Made by a program: the position numbers and the translations under genes
Shown: in pieces, positions 6,193-7,852 of the stretch
Position numbering within the stretch: position 1 is the first letter of the stretch
How the letters are laid out: each line of letters opens with the position of its first letter
Notes under the pieces: model-generated
The model's input: the letters and a program-made list of their open reading frames with translations, nothing else
What the model was told of the DNA's origin: nothing
Database searches by the model: none
Assembly (NCBI GenBank): GCA_016286595.1
Contig: JAEETR010000043.1
Span: 1 to 7,852 of the forward strand
Direction of reading: 5' to 3'
DNA from: Oscillospiraceae bacterium
Lineage (GTDB): Bacteria > Bacillota > Clostridia > Oscillospirales > Oscillospiraceae
DNA: 7,852 bases

Positions 6193-7005
6193 TCACTCCA
6201 TATACCCGTACAGGCCCCTTACGCTGACCTCGCCGCTGGACACGTTTTTCTCCCCCTCGCCCGTGAGGACGGTCAGGGAGAAATCCTCCTCCACCCGCAA
6301 TGCTTTGGCGGTGTACGCTTCTCCGCCCCGGACCACCAGCACGTCCCGGCCGACGGTGACGCACCGGCGGCGGTACTCATCGAGATATTCCGTCCTCCCG
6401 CCTGGCCAGTCGGCGGCCATCCGGTCCAGCTCCTCAAGAAGGACGGCCATAAGCCCGGTCCTGTCGATTTTATTGCCCGTGGAGGCGAAAAGAGAGGTGG
6501 CCTTGCCCCGGATATCCTCCGGAAAATCGGTCTGTTCCTCGTTCACGTTTATGCCTACGCCGCACACCACGCCGTCTATGGAACCACCGACGCTGACGGA
6601 TTCCAGCAGTATCCCGCAGACCTTTTTCCCTCCGGCGATGATGTCGTTGACCCACTTGATGCCGCACTCTGCCGGACAGACACGCTCGATGGCCCGGCAT
6701 ACGGCCACCGCCGTCCAGGCGGTCATACGGGATATGTCCTCGGCTCCGCCCTCGGGCCGCAGGAGATACGACATGTATATGCCCTGTCCCTCCGGGGAGT
6801 GAAAAGAGCGGCCCATGCGCCCCTTCCCGGCGGTCTGGTATTCGGCGAACACCGCCGTGCCCGCCGGGGCGCCGTTCCGGGCAAGGGAGGAAAGATACGT
6901 GTTGGTGGAGTCCACCTCCGGCAGATATATCACTCGGCCGGACTTTTCCGGGCCTATCCGGGCGAAAAGGGCGCCCCATTGGGGCATGGAAAAAATACTC
7001 TTCAT
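6193..7005 (-). CDS. birA: Biotin--[biotin carboxyl-carrier protein] ligase, class without HTH domain
   Basis: This 270-residue cytoplasmic enzyme activates biotin with ATP to biotinyl-AMP and transfers it to the carrier lysine of biotin-dependent carboxylases or decarboxylases. The biotin-binding region starts at EVDSTN (30-35), then the adenylate loop GKGRMGRSFHSP (60-71; usual form GRGRRGR), KWVNDI (117-122), GILLE (131-135) and GVGINVN (149-155). A C-terminal SH3-like domain follows from about residue 215. There is no N-terminal DNA-binding domain, so unlike E. coli BirA it should not act as a repressor. The start is uncertain: neither the ATG at 7005 nor the one at 6987 (Met7) has a good Shine-Dalgarno sequence. 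I see no clear promoter of its own, and a hairpin lies 11 bases upstream of the start. Confidence 0.9.
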   Translation of the reverse strand: MKSIFSMPQWGALFARIGPEKSGRVIYLPEVDSTNTYLSSLARNGAPAGTAVFAEYQTAGKGRMGRSFHSPEGQGIYMSYLLRPEGGAEDISRMTAWTAVAVCRAIERVCPAECGIKWVNDIIAGGKKVCGILLESVSVGGSIDGVVCGVGINVNEEQTDFPEDIRGKATSLFASTGNKIDRTGLMAVLLEELDRMAADWPGGRTEYLDEYRRRCVTVGRDVLVVRGGEAYTAKALRVEEDFSLTVLTGEGEKNVSSGEVSVRGLYGYME

Positions 7006-7016
7006 ACTACCGTAAA

Positions 7017-7039
7017 GCCGGGGCGGTGTACGCCCCGGC
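7017..7039 (-). terminator. GC-rich hairpin between thyX and birA
   Basis: A perfect 9-base-pair stem (7017-7025 with 7031-7039) encloses the loop GTGTA. It begins 7 bases after the thyX stop and ends 11 bases before the birA ATG at 7005. On the minus strand it is followed by only TTTA, so termination may be partial. Its position could equally make it a structure that limits ribosome access to birA. Confidence 0.5.
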
Positions 7040-7045
7040 CCTTTC

Positions 7046-7564
7046 TCATTTTTTCGGGTGTCTGCCGCAGGGATACATCTCGTGGCACACGCCGCCGTTA
7101 TACTCGCACATGGGTACCAGCAAGCCCTTCAGTTCCGGACAGACCTTCTCCGCCTCGTCGCACATCATCCTGACGAGCTGCCGGGTTTCGGCGGCGGCCA
7201 GGGCGCAAAGCCGCTTGTTGGCTATGGTCATCAGCTCCTCGGCGTTCACGTCGAATATCATGACCACGGGTATATCCTGCCGGGCGGCGTTGCGGTCATA
7301 GTCCTCCTGCCGGTCGTTGCGCTGGCTCTTCACGTAGGGCTGGGCGTGTACGTGGCGCACCAGATGTACGCTGACCCAGGAAGGGCACTCCAGATAGAAG
7401 GAGAAGCGCAGATAACGGATGGGGCTGTGCCGGGCCTCGAGGATGCGTTTTTTCCATTCGCTGTCCGGCGCGGACACGGGCCGTTTGCCTATAGTCACCA
7501 GCGCCCGGCGCTTGACCTCCATCCAGTCGTGCTCCGTGGGAAAGCCTATCAGTTCACAGGTCAT
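7046..7564 (-). CDS. thyX: Divergent short FAD-dependent thymidylate synthase (ThyX family)
   Basis: ThyX enzymes methylate dUMP to dTMP with methylenetetrahydrofolate and reduced FAD. This 172-residue protein is shorter than the usual 220-250. It keeps ARHSPIR (44-50), the signature spacing RH-x8-S (Arg70, His71, Ser80, in RHVHAQPYVKSQRNDR), NAEEL (107-111) and RLC (118-120) followed by AAAETR, all in ThyX order. The third signature residue, Arg in RHRx7S, is Val72 here. The C-terminus is rich in cysteine (135, 142, 153, 160, 166) plus His161 and His168, ending in CGRHPKK, suggesting a metal or disulfide site. A ribosome site AAGGGGG lies 9 bases before the ATG. It may be a true thymidylate synthase or a relative acting on another nucleotide. 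Confidence 0.85.
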   Translation of the reverse strand: MTCELIGFPTEHDWMEVKRRALVTIGKRPVSAPDSEWKKRILEARHSPIRYLRFSFYLECPSWVSVHLVRHVHAQPYVKSQRNDRQEDYDRNAARQDIPVVMIFDVNAEELMTIANKRLCALAAAETRQLVRMMCDEAEKVCPELKGLLVPMCEYNGGVCHEMYPCGRHPKK

Positions 7565-7597
7565 CTGCCGCCGCCCCCTTCGTATTTGTTAGTACTG

Positions 7598-7626
7598 ATT
7601 TTATCAGCCGCCGCTCCTCCGGTCAA
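7598..7626 (-). promoter_or_regulatory. Promoter of thyX
   Basis: On the minus strand the -35 box is TTGACC (7621-7626, 5 of 6), the spacer is 17 bases, and the -10 box TAAAAT (7598-7603, 5 of 6) is preceded by TGA, an extended -10 element. Transcription would start near 7591, leaving a leader of about 27 bases. It lies back to back with the promoter of the right-hand gene. Confidence 0.65.
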
Positions 7627-7646
7627 GGCCGACGCCGCTTTTGCTG

Positions 7647-7675
7647 TTGAAATACCGGGCAGAATATACTATTAT
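7647..7675 (+). promoter_or_regulatory. Promoter of the TldD/PmbA-family gene
   Basis: The -35 box TTGAAA (7647-7652, 5 of 6) and the -10 box TATTAT (7670-7675, 5 of 6) are separated by 17 bases. An alternative pairing, TTGCTG (7641-7646) with TATACT (7665-7670), uses an 18-base spacer. Either would start transcription about 30 bases before the start codon at 7712. Confidence 0.6.
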
Positions 7676-7711
7676 TGTACTATCAACAACGCGAGAAAAG
7701 GAGATCAGCCC

Positions 7712-7852
7712 ATGATTTCACAAAAGCTTTGTGAGCGGGTACTGGCCTGCGCGGCCTCCACCGGCGCCGATTACGCCGAGATATTCGTGGAGCGCACCGT
7801 GAACCAGTCCGTGAACATGATCGATTCCAAGGTAAACTCGATAAACGACGCC
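7712..7852 (+). CDS. TldD/PmbA-family protein, N-terminal 47 codons, cut by the window edge
   Basis: The reading frame opens at an ATG with AAGGAG eight bases upstream and stays open to the edge. Residues 18-28 read GADYAEIFVER, followed by VNMIDSKVNSIND, which is the typical N-terminal start of TldD/PmbA proteins: an acidic strand, then a short segment that often contains a D-x-K-V pattern. Characterised members form TldD/TldE (PmbA) metalloprotease pairs that degrade unfolded peptides and mature peptides such as microcin B17. The metal-binding motif lies beyond the edge, so I cannot tell TldD from PmbA, nor whether a partner gene follows. Confidence 0.75.
   Translation, partial: MISQKLCERVLACAASTGADYAEIFVERTVNQSVNMIDSKVNSINDA

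Noticed and set aside
6097..7173. Plus-strand open frame of 358 codons opposite birA and the end of thyX
   Set aside because: It crosses two confident minus-strand genes and their intergenic hairpin, with no ribosome site or recognisable motif.

Overview
The window looks like the chromosome of a GC-rich, low-complexity-envelope Firmicute, most likely a gut-type member of the Clostridia (inference). The signs are a solute-binding protein made as a lipoprotein, a second small lipoprotein, strong AGGAG-type ribosome binding sites, tightly packed genes, an HxlR regulator and a short ThyX-type enzyme. No mobile element, CRISPR array, tRNA or rRNA was found.

Layout, left to right. Positions 1-165 are non-coding and clearly AT-rich (about 31% GC over the first 120 bases). 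They carry a near-consensus promoter firing leftwards out of the window. Next, all on the minus strand, come a LOG-family nucleotide phosphoribohydrolase (231-776) with its own promoter and a flanking hairpin, then a four-gene ABC importer operon of the spermidine/putrescine type, read potA-potB-potC-potD from 4764 down to 929. The operon has overlapping genes, a TTG start for potA and a hairpin terminator at 846-876. A 150-base intergenic region (4765-4914) separates potA from a divergent HxlR-family regulator (4915-5319, plus strand). In it, the best promoters for the two directions share practically the same -10 bases, and a 16-base palindrome plus 20-base-spaced repeats make candidate operators.

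The regulator converges on a minus-strand pair across a strong bidirectional terminator (5325-5356). The pair is a biotin-protein ligase without DNA-binding domain (6193-7005) and, 3 bases after it, a lipoprotein of unknown function (5356-6189). Upstream of birA, after a GC-rich hairpin, is a short, divergent FAD-dependent thymidylate synthase homologue (7046-7564) with a good promoter. The right edge holds the first 47 codons of a TldD/PmbA-family protein (7712 onward), transcribed divergently from thyX.

How they fit together: the only clear multi-gene system is the importer. PotA hydrolyses ATP, PotB and PotC form the channel, and the PotD lipoprotein captures substrate outside the membrane. 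PotD lacks, by alignment from memory, most of the acidic and aromatic residues that hold polyamines in E. coli PotD, so the substrate is less certain than the gene names suggest. The adjacent HxlR protein is the obvious candidate regulator. The remaining genes are housekeeping-type. I see no convincing undescribed multi-gene system; the most unusual items are the ThyX variant, the PotD pocket and the shared promoter region.
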